Source: an uncultured Actinomycetes bacterium
GTDB taxonomy: Bacteria > Actinomycetota > Actinomycetes > Nanopelagicales > Nanopelagicaceae
Assembly (NCBI GenBank): GCA_903852585.1
Contig: CAINRG010000006.1
Span: 1 to 33,954 of the forward strand
Direction of reading: 5' to 3'
DNA: 33,954 nt
Positions 15,824 through 23,028 of the stretch are shown in pieces; position 1 is the first letter of the stretch, and each line of letters starts with the position of its first letter. Below the pieces are notes generated by a model that saw nothing but the letters and a program-made list of their open reading frames with translations, was not told the origin of the DNA and made no database searches. Made by a program: the position numbers and the translations under genes.

Positions 15824-16522
15824 TTAAATTTTTCCAATCAGAGTTGTCAGCGAAACGGGGGTGTATCCAGCGCTATGTAACTGCGTTAATAAAGTGGGCA
15901 GAGCTTCCACAGTGTTCTTATGTCCAAAGTGAAGACTGACAATAGATCCACCTTTAATATTTGTCATCACATTCTTGATAACAGCTGCTTTTCCTGGATC
16001 TTGGTAATCGTGTGAATCAACGTCATAGGAGATGCATTGGGAATATCCATACTTCAGGGCCGTTTGGCGAATTAATGCATTTGAATATTGAGTTCCTGAA
16101 GGTCTAAAGAATGCACCATGGTTTCCGATAAGAGATTTTAATTCAGCCGCACATCCTGCAATTTCGCTTTTAACCTTTGCGGCATTGAGAGTTTTCATTT
16201 GGTAATGATTCATTGTGTGGTTACCAATATCGTGGCCACCGTCAAGAATCTTTTTTGCCATTGTTGGGTTTTCTTTGATCCACGCACCGATTGCAAAAAC
16301 AGTGACAGGAGCTGAGCCACTCTTGAGTATCTCGAGAATGGAATTTGCATACGAAGTCGATCCAGCGCCGTGAAAAGTGAGAGCAATATTCTTCGCATTT
16401 CGAGGACCGTGGGTAATATCAGGTGAAAGAGCTTGGGCAACCGGCGTGAGGAGTGGATCCAGTAAAGCACCGGCCGTCAGCGCTGTCCCAAATTTTAAGA
16501 AAGTCCGCCGATTTACGCTCAT
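15824..16522 (-). CDS. Tat-exported NodB-fold (polysaccharide deacetylase-like) protein with altered motif 1
   Basis: A 232-residue protein with a twin-arginine signal (NRRTFLKFG, residues 4-12) and a NodB-homology domain. Motif 2 is intact (His102-x3-His106 in NHTMNH), as are motif 3 (RPSG, 140-143), motif 4 (DVDSHDY, 167-173) and motif 5 (SLHFG, His198). Motif 1 is TFHG (49-52) where active deacetylases have TFDD, so both the catalytic base and the metal-binding Asp are lost. I recall TFHG forms in other actinobacterial relatives, so this may be a lineage trait. The start is ATG 16522: TACGAT lies 6 nt upstream and the twin-arginine signal starts here. A longer in-frame reading to 16696 would overlap the divergent gene and is rejected. 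It heads the envelope operon. Confidence 0.85.
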   Translation of the reverse strand: MSVNRRTFLKFGTALTAGALLDPLLTPVAQALSPDITHGPRNAKNIALTFHGAGSTSYANSILEILKSGSAPVTVFAIGAWIKENPTMAKKILDGGHDIGNHTMNHYQMKTLNAAKVKSEIAGCAAELKSLIGNHGAFFRPSGTQYSNALIRQTALKYGYSQCISYDVDSHDYQDPGKAAVIKNVMTNIKGGSIVSLHFGHKNTVEALPTLLTQLHSAGYTPVSLTTLIGKI

Positions 16523-16528
16523 GTGCCT

Positions 16529-16534
16529 ATCGTA
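16529..16534 (-). promoter_or_regulatory. Leaderless promoter -10 of the envelope operon
   Basis: TACGAT on the minus strand, exactly 6 nt before the ATG at 16522. There is no Shine-Dalgarno. This fixes the short start of the NodB-like gene. Confidence 0.55.
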
Positions 16535-16582
16535 GTTCCGGCGTTGCGCGGTTAGCCACAGCCCCTGCTGAGGTGATTTTGC

Positions 16583-16588
16583 TAGTGT
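16583..16588 (+). promoter_or_regulatory. Leaderless extended -10 of the TPR gene
   Basis: TGC-TAGTGT: an extended -10 (TGN) with the hexamer 7 nt before the ATG at 16596. It overlaps the GTG at 16587, which argues against that upstream in-frame start. Confidence 0.5.
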
Positions 16589-16595
16589 GGCGGCT

Positions 16596-17534
16596 ATGAG
16601 CGATGACGATATGGAGTCAGAAGACTCCACAGATATTGTTACTGAGGAAATGCTGTGGGAGCGCATCCCTGAAACAAGCGGTCTGGATCGAGCCAATACC
16701 TATTACGAATTAAGCGCGCGCATCTACGCCCGCGGTCAATACGACGAGGCCCTTGCTCTGGCTGAAACAGCGCGAGATATTTATACAGAACTGGATCCAG
16801 GCGCAGCGATGGATGGACTCGCACAGGCATATTCAGCAATTGGATACAACCTCAACCAGCTCAAACGCATGGGAGAAGCTGCACATGCAATGAGCAAAGC
16901 AGTTGAGCTTCTTCGCGAGTCCAAATCTCCGATTGCTATTGATTTAGCGTGCACCTTGGGTGAGTGGTGGTTTGGCTCCAAGGAATTTCGAAAGACGATC
17001 GAATGTATGCGCGATTGCGTACAAGAACACCTTGTCGACGGAAATGATTCTGGCGCAGCAAATGATCTTCACCTTATTGGATGTGCCCATCGCGAGCTTG
17101 GCGAACATGAAGAAGCCCTTGATGCATTTACAGAAGCCCGTGCACTTTTTAAGAATCTAAAGGAAGTAATAAACGTTGCTCGATGCGATCAGAAGATTGC
17201 ACATTGCCACACAGAACTTGGTAATGGAGAAGCTGCGCTCGCTTCAGCTCAAAAATCTTTAGATGTCTTTGTTACTGCCCACGATCATCGCCGAGAGACT
17301 TATTCATTGCTTGAACTCGGTAAAGCACAAGTTCTTTGTGGCCGCCCACAAGAAGGCTTTGATACTTTGCAACGAGTTCTCGACGTAACAACGGAGTCAG
17401 AGTGGAAAGACTTTGAATTTATTGTAGAAATTGAAAAGAAAATTGCCGGAGTTCTTCGCATTCTTGGACGTGAAGTTGAAGCAGAGGAAATTGAACGTCG
17501 AATCGCTTCTGTGATTGAGATTATCGAAGATTAA
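16596..17534 (+). CDS. Cytoplasmic tetratricopeptide-repeat protein
   Basis: About 312 residues with no signal peptide or membrane helix. After an acidic N-terminus of about 30 residues, roughly six TPR-like helical hairpins follow at 35-40-residue spacing. Examples are YYELSARIYARGQYDEALALAE, AIGYNLNQLKRMGEAAHAMSKA, HLIGCAHRELGEHEEALDAF and KIAHCHTELGNGEAALASA. It is a protein-protein interaction scaffold; the partner is unknown. I chose ATG 16596 over the in-frame GTG 16587 because a -10 hexamer covers that GTG. The end overlaps the convergent SpoU methyltransferase gene by 4 nt. It is a single-gene unit between two divergent/convergent neighbours. Confidence 0.85.
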   Translation: MSDDDMESEDSTDIVTEEMLWERIPETSGLDRANTYYELSARIYARGQYDEALALAETARDIYTELDPGAAMDGLAQAYSAIGYNLNQLKRMGEAAHAMSKAVELLRESKSPIAIDLACTLGEWWFGSKEFRKTIECMRDCVQEHLVDGNDSGAANDLHLIGCAHRELGEHEEALDAFTEARALFKNLKEVINVARCDQKIAHCHTELGNGEAALASAQKSLDVFVTAHDHRRETYSLLELGKAQVLCGRPQEGFDTLQRVLDVTTESEWKDFEFIVEIEKKIAGVLRILGREVEAEEIERRIASVIEIIED

Positions 17535-18166
17535 TTATTAAGGTGCTGCATCGCCCATGCATACATGGCGATTGCACCGGCAGCTGATGCGTTCATGGAA
17601 CGTGTCGACCCATATTGGCGAATTGCTAGAACTTCAGTACAGACAGAAACTCCTTCATCAGACATTCCTGCACCCTCTTGTCCAAAAAACATTACACATT
17701 TTTGAGGAAGTTTGCTCTTCTCGAGTTCCTTTGAAATTGGAAGATTATCTATTCCAACAATTGGTACAGAATTTTCATCACACCACTTTTTAAAATCTGC
17801 AACAGTTGGATGATGCAATACGTGGAGATAGCGATCTGTAACCATCGCGCCGCGCTTATTCCAATCGCGCTTTCCGACGATATGTACTTTGCTGACATTA
17901 AATGCATTTGCAGTGCGAACAATTGAACCAATATTTAGATCATGCTGCCAATTTTCAATGGCAATTTGTAAGTCATGGCGCTTTGTATCAAGGTCGGCAA
18001 CGATTGCTTCGACTTTCCAATAACGGTAATGGTCGAGAACATTCCTGCGGTCGCCATTCTCCAAAAGCTCTGGTTCAAAGTGGTCTTCAGTAGGCCATGG
18101 TTTAGGATGAGGACCTACGCCAACAACGGGGTAGAACTCACCCGGCCCAATAACCGCTTCAGTCAT
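17531..18166 (-). CDS. SpoU/TrmH-family RNA 2'-O-methyltransferase
   Basis: A 211-residue SPOUT methyltransferase. The three SpoU motifs are visible: NIGSIVRTANAF (motif 1), FFGQEGAGMS (motif 2) and RQYGSTRSMNASAAGAIAMYAW (motif 3), the region that forms the AdoMet-binding knot. It should methylate a ribose 2'-OH in tRNA or rRNA; the target cannot be assigned. The N-terminal 40 residues are a poorly conserved extension rich in Pro and Glu. Start ATG 18166 has TAGAGT exactly 6 nt upstream and no Shine-Dalgarno, so it is probably leaderless. It is divergent from the EamA gene by 37 nt and overlaps the TPR gene end by 4 nt. Confidence 0.9.
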   Translation of the reverse strand: MTEAVIGPGEFYPVVGVGPHPKPWPTEDHFEPELLENGDRRNVLDHYRYWKVEAIVADLDTKRHDLQIAIENWQHDLNIGSIVRTANAFNVSKVHIVGKRDWNKRGAMVTDRYLHVLHHPTVADFKKWCDENSVPIVGIDNLPISKELEKSKLPQKCVMFFGQEGAGMSDEGVSVCTEVLAIRQYGSTRSMNASAAGAIAMYAWAMQHLNN

Positions 18167-18172
18167 GGCGTT

Positions 18173-18178
18173 ACTCTA
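18173..18178 (-). promoter_or_regulatory. Leaderless promoter -10 of the SpoU gene, overlapping a plus-strand -10
   Basis: TAGAGT on the minus strand, 6 nt before the ATG at 18166. The complementary strand offers TACTCT at 18172-18177 as a possible -10 for the divergent EamA gene, which unlike its neighbour has a Shine-Dalgarno (GGAGG at about 18187-18191). Confidence 0.5.
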
Positions 18179-18203
18179 GATGCTTCGGAGGTCAATCTGA
18201 AAA

Positions 18204-19091
18204 ATGAAAAATAAGAATTGGCTTCCTGCATATCTGGCGCTTGGAACAGTTTGGGGTTGCTCATTCCTATTTATTAAAATGGGGCTCGAATTCTTAACAC
18301 CATTTGGGGTCGCTTTTGGTCGTTGTGCTCTTGGGGCGATCACCTTGTTGATATATGCAAAAGCTCGAAAGATTTCACTTCCTCGCGAACGTCACATCTG
18401 GCTCAAACTTTGGTTTGTTGCCCTAACTCTCAATATCATTCCGGGCATTTTGTTTGCATATGCCGAAGTACGAGTTACATCAGTTTTAGCAGGAATTATT
18501 AATGCAACGACGCCTCTTGCAACCCTCATCGTCATATTGATTGCATTTAGAGACGAGAGACCAAAACGATTCCAATTAATCGGACTTCTTACAGGCGGTC
18601 TTGGAGTATTGACAGTTCTTGGCGTCTGGAGAGGACTCGGCCACAATAATATTGTGGGCATTATTGCCTTGCTTGCAGCAGTAACCTGTTACGGAATCTC
18701 ATTCCCGTTCACAAAAAAGTTCGTCATCCCTCTTGGATTAAAACCCGAAGCGGCCGCAACAATGCAGATCTGCCTTGCAGCGATAACCCTTCTTCCTCTT
18801 TACTTGTACGACGGAATTGCAAAAGATCAGTATCGTCCTGCACCACTTCTTGCGATGCTTGCTCTTGGGGCTATTGGAACGGGATTTGCCTATATCTGGA
18901 ATTTCTCAATAATTGCTTCTGCAGGAAGCTCCATTGCAAGCACGGTGACATATGTGACGCCAGTTGTTGCTGTTTTTGTGGGATGGCTCTTCAAAGGCGA
19001 AAACATCACATGGAATCAACCGCTGGGTGCCATTGTCGTGGTTTTTGGCGCAGCGATTTCACAGGGTCGATTCCAAAAATTGAAGGCATAA
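18204..19091 (+). CDS. EamA/DMT-family transporter
   Basis: A 295-residue integral membrane protein with about ten hydrophobic helices in two EamA-type halves. Each half has the typical small-residue-rich pattern: the first begins LALGTVWGCSFLFIK, the second ILALLAAVTCYGISFPF-like around residue 150, and both halves end in a VxxVxxGxxL-type helix. Members of the drug/metabolite transporter superfamily move small organic molecules or amino acids; the substrate cannot be inferred. GGAGG lies about 12 nt before the ATG, a long but usable spacing. The stop is 7 nt before the dacB start, and a dacB -10 overlaps the stop. Confidence 0.88.
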   Translation: MKNKNWLPAYLALGTVWGCSFLFIKMGLEFLTPFGVAFGRCALGAITLLIYAKARKISLPRERHIWLKLWFVALTLNIIPGILFAYAEVRVTSVLAGIINATTPLATLIVILIAFRDERPKRFQLIGLLTGGLGVLTVLGVWRGLGHNNIVGIIALLAAVTCYGISFPFTKKFVIPLGLKPEAAATMQICLAAITLLPLYLYDGIAKDQYRPAPLLAMLALGAIGTGFAYIWNFSIIASAGSSIASTVTYVTPVVAVFVGWLFKGENITWNQPLGAIVVVFGAAISQGRFQKLKA

Positions 19092-19092
19092 T
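19087..19092 (+). promoter_or_regulatory. Leaderless promoter -10 of dacB
   Basis: CATAAT, exactly 6 nt before the GTG start of dacB. The hexamer covers the stop codon of the EamA gene. There is no Shine-Dalgarno between the two genes. Confidence 0.5.
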
Positions 19093-19098
19093 CTCCCC

Positions 19099-20262
19099 GT
19101 GAAGTTGACGCGCCTATTAATCCCATTGATTGCACTTTCAGTGCTTGGAACAAGCTTCACTCCTTCCTACGCAGTTACTCTCCCTACCTCCTTTCTCTCC
19201 CTCACGAAGCAATCTGTCTTAAATGACCCAGGAATTATTGTTTTGGATCCAAAGAGCAATGAAATTGTTTACGAAAGTAATCCTGATGTTACGCGCGCAC
19301 CAGCCTCCGTGCTCAAATTGGTTTCTACAACTGATGCTTTGAAAACATTCGGTGCGGATAAAACATTTAACACAAATCTTTACGCAACCGATAAAGGAAA
19401 TAAATTCCTCTTGGTTGGCGAAGGCGATCCTTGGCTCACAACAAGCCAACTAGAGGCAAGCAAATATCACCGCGCTTACCTTCCATATTTAATAAACAAG
19501 GCTCTTGCAAAGCAACCTCACATAAAGGCAATTTCACTCCAGTACAAAAATATTTATTATCAAGATATCCAAGCCCTTCAACGTTTCTATAAGGGCAGAG
19601 TCAAGATTTATCCACACCTTGTGGCGGATGCGCCAGTTTCTGAAAGTCCTATCGCAAAAGTAACCTCACCAAAGTTGAGTTCGATAATAGAATTCACACT
19701 TTTGTGGAGCGATAACTTACTTGCCGCTCGCATGGCCTTTATGGCAGCAAAGAGCCAAGGCTTTCCTGCCGACTCTGCAGGCATACAGCAATCTTTCGAA
19801 AAACTTTTCACCGAGCTGAATGTTTCAGCACCAGGGCTTGTCGTGAAAGATGGAGCAGGTTTATCTCACGAGACGCGCATATCTGCTCGGACAATCGCAG
19901 AACTTCTCGTCAAGATTAAGAGTGAACCATCACTGGAAACAATTTATGCGGGCCTTCCACTTGCCGGCGTCTCAGGCACCTTGAAAAATCGTTTTACAAA
20001 AGATGCCCCAACCGCTGTTGGACTTGTTAAGGCAAAGACAGGATGGATTAATACAACCGTCAGTCTCGCAGGTTATGTGAACGTAGGCGAGAGCGATTAT
20101 GTATTTGCAGTTATTGCCGATCGCCTTCCCAATCGCGAGAGCGTGCGTCAAAGTGCTCGAATAGCCATAGATAAATTGCTTGCGACCATTGCAAAACCCG
20201 CCCCAGGCGCTGCTCCGATTGCCCCAGCCACCGATACAACCGTCGTTCCTGTGAACGATTAA
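19099..20262 (+). CDS. dacB: D-alanyl-D-alanine carboxypeptidase / PBP4-type (S13)
   Basis: A 387-residue secreted penicillin-binding protein of the S13 family, with a Sec signal ending near residue 25 (PSYA). The catalytic triad motifs are Ser70-x-x-Lys73 (APASVLK), Ser204-Asp-Asn206 (SDN) and Lys313-Thr-Gly315 (KTG). The protein trims or cross-links peptidoglycan peptides outside the membrane. It is shorter than E. coli PBP4 because the inserted domains between the first two motifs are reduced. The C-terminal 25 residues are a Pro/Ala-rich tail. The GTG start at 19099 has a -10 hexamer 6 nt upstream and no ribosome-binding site, so the mRNA is likely leaderless. Confidence 0.92.
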   Translation: MKLTRLLIPLIALSVLGTSFTPSYAVTLPTSFLSLTKQSVLNDPGIIVLDPKSNEIVYESNPDVTRAPASVLKLVSTTDALKTFGADKTFNTNLYATDKGNKFLLVGEGDPWLTTSQLEASKYHRAYLPYLINKALAKQPHIKAISLQYKNIYYQDIQALQRFYKGRVKIYPHLVADAPVSESPIAKVTSPKLSSIIEFTLLWSDNLLAARMAFMAAKSQGFPADSAGIQQSFEKLFTELNVSAPGLVVKDGAGLSHETRISARTIAELLVKIKSEPSLETIYAGLPLAGVSGTLKNRFTKDAPTAVGLVKAKTGWINTTVSLAGYVNVGESDYVFAVIADRLPNRESVRQSARIAIDKLLATIAKPAPGAAPIAPATDTTVVPVND

Positions 20263-20271
20263 CCGAAGGGG

Positions 20272-20277
20272 TAGGGT
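20272..20277 (+). promoter_or_regulatory. Leaderless promoter -10 of ctaB
   Basis: TAGGGT, exactly 6 nt before the GTG of ctaB, in the 21-nt gap after dacB. Confidence 0.5.
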
Positions 20278-20283
20278 TCGCGA

Positions 20284-21159
20284 GTGAGTACAACGAAAAA
20301 GAGCTCCCCTATTGCGCCGTATATAGCGCTCATGAAGCTTCGAGTTGTCGAACTCCTTCTTGTCACAACTCTTCCTGCGCTCTTTTTGGCCTCAGATGGA
20401 GTTCCTGGTTTAAGTATCACTGTTGCAACACTTATCGGTGGAACTCTTGCAGCAGGTGCTTCAAATGCATTCAATATGGTTATTGAAGTTGATTCGGATA
20501 AATTAATGAAGCGCACCGCAAAACGGCCGCTTGCCTCAGGTGCAGTATCTGTTCGCGCAGCAACTTTATTTGCGACAGCTCTTTCCATAATTTCACTTGC
20601 AATATTTTGGATCTGGACAACACCCCTTGCAACATACTTAACCCTCGCGGCCATTCTTTTTTATGTTGTGGGATACACAATCGGCTTGAAGCGTCGCACA
20701 TCGCAAAATATTGTCTGGGGCGGCATCGCAGGATGCATGCCTGTTCTTATTGGCTGGGCCGCTGTAACAAACTCTCTTTCCGCAACTGCTTGGTATTTCT
20801 TTCTACTTATCTTCTTCTGGACACCTCCGCATTTCTGGGCACTTGCAATTAAGTATCGTGATGATTACGAGGCTGCAGGAATTCCTATGTTGCCCGTTGT
20901 TGCTTCCATTAAAAATGTACAGATGCAGATGTGGTTCCACACGACCGGGATGGTGATTACATCTCTCGCAGTTGTTTGGAGTGCGCACTTCTCGCTCTGG
21001 ATTTGGATTGTGACGATTGCTCTTGCATTTGGATTTAGCCAACAGCTCATAAAGCTCAACACTCACGAATCAGAGAAATCGGCGGGCAAGCTTTTCCAAT
21101 GGTCGATTACCTATTTAAGCGTCTACTCGCTTCTCTTGGTAGCAGGCGTCTTTCTCTAA
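20284..21159 (+). CDS. ctaB: Protoheme IX farnesyltransferase (heme O synthase)
   Basis: A 291-residue UbiA-superfamily membrane prenyltransferase with about eight or nine helices. It adds a farnesyl group to heme b to give heme O, the precursor of the heme a needed by CtaD. The first prenyl-diphosphate motif is N64-M-V-I-E68-V-D70-S-D72 followed by LMKRT and RPL; the usual first Asp (NxxxDxxxD) is Glu. The second motif YRDDYEAAGIPMLP is intact. The short loop WTPPHFWALAI is typical of CtaB. No ctaA (heme A synthase) lies in this window. A weak hairpin at 21175-21194 follows. Confidence 0.94.
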   Translation: MSTTKKSSPIAPYIALMKLRVVELLLVTTLPALFLASDGVPGLSITVATLIGGTLAAGASNAFNMVIEVDSDKLMKRTAKRPLASGAVSVRAATLFATALSIISLAIFWIWTTPLATYLTLAAILFYVVGYTIGLKRRTSQNIVWGGIAGCMPVLIGWAAVTNSLSATAWYFFLLIFFWTPPHFWALAIKYRDDYEAAGIPMLPVVASIKNVQMQMWFHTTGMVITSLAVVWSAHFSLWIWIVTIALAFGFSQQLIKLNTHESEKSAGKLFQWSITYLSVYSLLLVAGVFL

Positions 21160-21174
21160 GTAGCTATCCACATT

Positions 21175-21194
21175 TCTGAGAACTCTTTCTCAGA
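21175..21194. repeat. Inverted repeat between ctaB and the ABC ATPase gene
   Basis: An 8-bp perfect stem (TCTGAGAA / TTCTCAGA) with a 4-nt CTCT loop. There is no T-tract, so it is a poor intrinsic terminator. It overlaps the expected -35 area of the next promoter and may be an operator. Confidence 0.45.
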
Positions 21195-21203
21195 GCCGCC
21201 TGT

Positions 21204-21209
21204 TATGGT
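21204..21209 (+). promoter_or_regulatory. Leaderless extended -10 of the ABC-2 operon
   Basis: TGT-TATGGT: an extended -10 whose hexamer ends exactly 6 nt before the ATG at 21216. There is no Shine-Dalgarno. Confidence 0.55.
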
Positions 21210-21215
21210 GCCCCT

Positions 21216-22118
21216 ATGCCGCCATTAGCTATTTCAGTTCAAGATCTCTCAAAAATTTATGGAGATCAAACCGCTGTTTCCCATGCAACCTTTGACGTTC
21301 CTCTTGGATCGGTCTGCGGGTTTGTTGGTCCAAATGGATCGGGAAAGACAACAACAATTCGAATGTTGCTCGGATTAATCACACCCTCAGGCGGCAGTGG
21401 AAAAGTTCTTGGCGAGGACATCGGCTCGCCAGAAAAATATCTTTCAAAAGTTGGAGCGATGATTGAAGGTCCAGCTTTTTACCCAATGCTCTCAGGAAGA
21501 GAAAACCTAAAAGTTCTTGCCGATTTAGGGGGTTTTTCTCATAGCCGCGTCGATGTATTGCTTGAAAAAGTAGGACTTGGCCAACGTGGAAATTCAAAAT
21601 TTAAAACATATTCCTTAGGAATGAAACAGCGTCTTGGAATTGCAGCAGCCCTTCTACCAAATCCACAATTACTCATTTTGGATGAACCCACAAATGGTTT
21701 AGACCCTAGCGGTATCCAAGAAATTCGTGAGCTCATCAAGGAACTTGCAGATGGTGGAACAAGCGTCTTTGTCTCCTCACACATACTTGCTGAACTAGAA
21801 ATGATCTCTGAATATTTAGTCATGCTTCGAAAAGGAAAAGTACTTTTTAGTGGGCGAACTCAAGAACTTCTTGGTCGACAAAAAGCAATCACAACTGTCA
21901 AGCCAGAATATTTAGTAGACCTTAATAAATTGGTTGAAATGGCGAAGAACTTTGGTTATGAACCTGTTGTAGAAAATGGAGCTGTACAAATTCCTGTGGG
22001 CCCTGAATTTGGCGCGACATTTAACCGTGCTGCTTTTGAAGCTGGAATCACTTTGTCAAGCATCTCTACTCAACAACCAACTTTGGAAGAGACATTCTTT
22101 GAAATGACGGGGGAATAA
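21216..22118 (+). CDS. ABC-2 type transporter ATP-binding protein
   Basis: A 300-residue ATPase of the CcmA/DrrA group. Motifs: Walker A GPNGSGKTTT (about 34-43), signature YSLGMKQRLGIA, Walker B LLILDEPTNGLDPSG, and H-loop SSHILAELE. The C-terminal 80 residues are a typical DrrA-like tail ending TLEETFFEMTGE. It energises the membrane partner encoded 2 nt downstream. Export of a lipid, glycan or drug is possible; the cargo is unknown. The position beside ctaB recalls actinobacterial loci where ABC-2 genes sit near heme A genes, but that link is loose. The start ATG is leaderless by promoter position. Confidence 0.9.
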   Translation: MPPLAISVQDLSKIYGDQTAVSHATFDVPLGSVCGFVGPNGSGKTTTIRMLLGLITPSGGSGKVLGEDIGSPEKYLSKVGAMIEGPAFYPMLSGRENLKVLADLGGFSHSRVDVLLEKVGLGQRGNSKFKTYSLGMKQRLGIAAALLPNPQLLILDEPTNGLDPSGIQEIRELIKELADGGTSVFVSSHILAELEMISEYLVMLRKGKVLFSGRTQELLGRQKAITTVKPEYLVDLNKLVEMAKNFGYEPVVENGAVQIPVGPEFGATFNRAAFEAGITLSSISTQQPTLEETFFEMTGE

Positions 22119-22120
22119 GC

Positions 22121-22915
22121 ATGTTCAATGTCGTTAAAGCTGAACTTCGCAAAATGAAGCGACCAAGTCTTACATTGGTGACTTTTTCAATTGTTGCAGC
22201 CCTTTCAACGCTATTTACCTCTCTTATTTTTCTTCGACTTGGTACTTCGTCAAATCGACCTCGTGGACGTGAAATGGTTCAGAGCGTTGCATCAATGTCT
22301 AAATCCGATGGTGGTTATTACAGCTTTTCACTGATGGGTTTATTTATTGGTTTAATTGCTCTGACAGTTTTTGCAAGCCAAAGCTCTAATGAATACACAT
22401 ACGGAACCCTTCGAAATTTATTGGTACGCCAACCATCGCGAATGAAATTGCTTGCCGGAAAATTTCTTGCAATGACGATATTTTCCGCTCTTTTAACCCT
22501 TGTTGCGGCTGCCGTTAATATTTCACTTTCTTATCTTGAATCAAGCCACGGCAGCGTTGATACAAAGCTGTGGATGTCGAGTGCAGCAATTTCTGGTTTC
22601 CTCAAAACTTTTGGAAATATGCTTTTGGGAACAATTGGGTACGGCTTAGTGGGAATGTCACTCGGCATTATTTTAAAATCCCCAATGTCTGCAATTTCAA
22701 TCTCTTTGCTTTGGTTTATGGTCTTAGAAAATATTTTGAGCGCCGTTCTTTCAAGCGCAACGAAATGGTTGCCTGGAAACGCACTTTCAGCAGTTTCTGC
22801 AGGTGGTGCGAAGATCTTTAGTTATCAACGAGGACTTGTGGTCTCGGCTGTGTACTTGTTGATCTTTGGTGGCGCTGCCACAGTTCTTTTCAAGCGCCGA
22901 GATGTAGCAAGCTAG
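22121..22915 (+). CDS. ABC-2 type transporter permease
   Basis: A 264-residue membrane protein with about six helices of the ABC-2 permease type. The cytoplasmic N-terminus VKAELRKMKRPSL precedes helix 1, and the conserved NEYTYGTLRNLLVRQPSRMKLLAGKF motif, which couples to the ATPase, follows helix 2. The start ATG is 2 nt after the stop of the ATPase gene, and GGGGGAATAAGC provides a ribosome-binding site, so the two are coupled and should form one transporter. Nothing in the sequence points to a substrate. Confidence 0.88.
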   Translation: MFNVVKAELRKMKRPSLTLVTFSIVAALSTLFTSLIFLRLGTSSNRPRGREMVQSVASMSKSDGGYYSFSLMGLFIGLIALTVFASQSSNEYTYGTLRNLLVRQPSRMKLLAGKFLAMTIFSALLTLVAAAVNISLSYLESSHGSVDTKLWMSSAAISGFLKTFGNMLLGTIGYGLVGMSLGIILKSPMSAISISLLWFMVLENILSAVLSSATKWLPGNALSAVSAGGAKIFSYQRGLVVSAVYLLIFGGAATVLFKRRDVAS

Positions 22916-22927
22916 AGACACAATCCC

Positions 22928-22967
22928 AATCTGAGAGGCAATCTCATAGATTTATGAGGTTCAACCT
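22928..22967. promoter_or_regulatory. Hairpin and dyad upstream of the NlpC/P60 gene
   Basis: 22928-22952 can fold into a 9-bp stem with a 2-nt bulge and a GGCAA loop (AATC-TGAGA / TCTCA-GATT). Just after it, 22957-22967 holds the perfect 11-nt dyad AGGTTCAACCT. Both lie in the 113-nt gap upstream of the NlpC/P60 gene. They may be the weak end of the ABC operon plus an operator, or a structured leader. Confidence 0.4.
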
Positions 22968-23028
22968 TTACCCTTTATTACTGAGTTATCGCCGATTCCC
23001 CTAAGTCCGACGGTAATGGAGGAGAGAA

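Noticed and set aside
16523-16696. Longer N-terminus for the NodB-like protein (start at 16696)
   Set aside because: It would overlap the divergent TPR gene by about 100 nt, contain a Ser-rich stretch with no signal, and bury the twin-arginine motif. The ATG at 16522 has a -10 box 6 nt upstream.
21175-21194. Intrinsic terminator after ctaB
   Set aside because: The stem is only 8 bp, AT-rich in part, and has no T-tract. I list it as an inverted repeat only.
22916-23028. c-di-AMP (ydaO-yuaA) riboswitch before the NlpC/P60 gene
   Set aside because: The gene type fits, but the gap is short for that riboswitch and I could not find its conserved core blocks. CCGACGG near the start codon is only a superficial resemblance.
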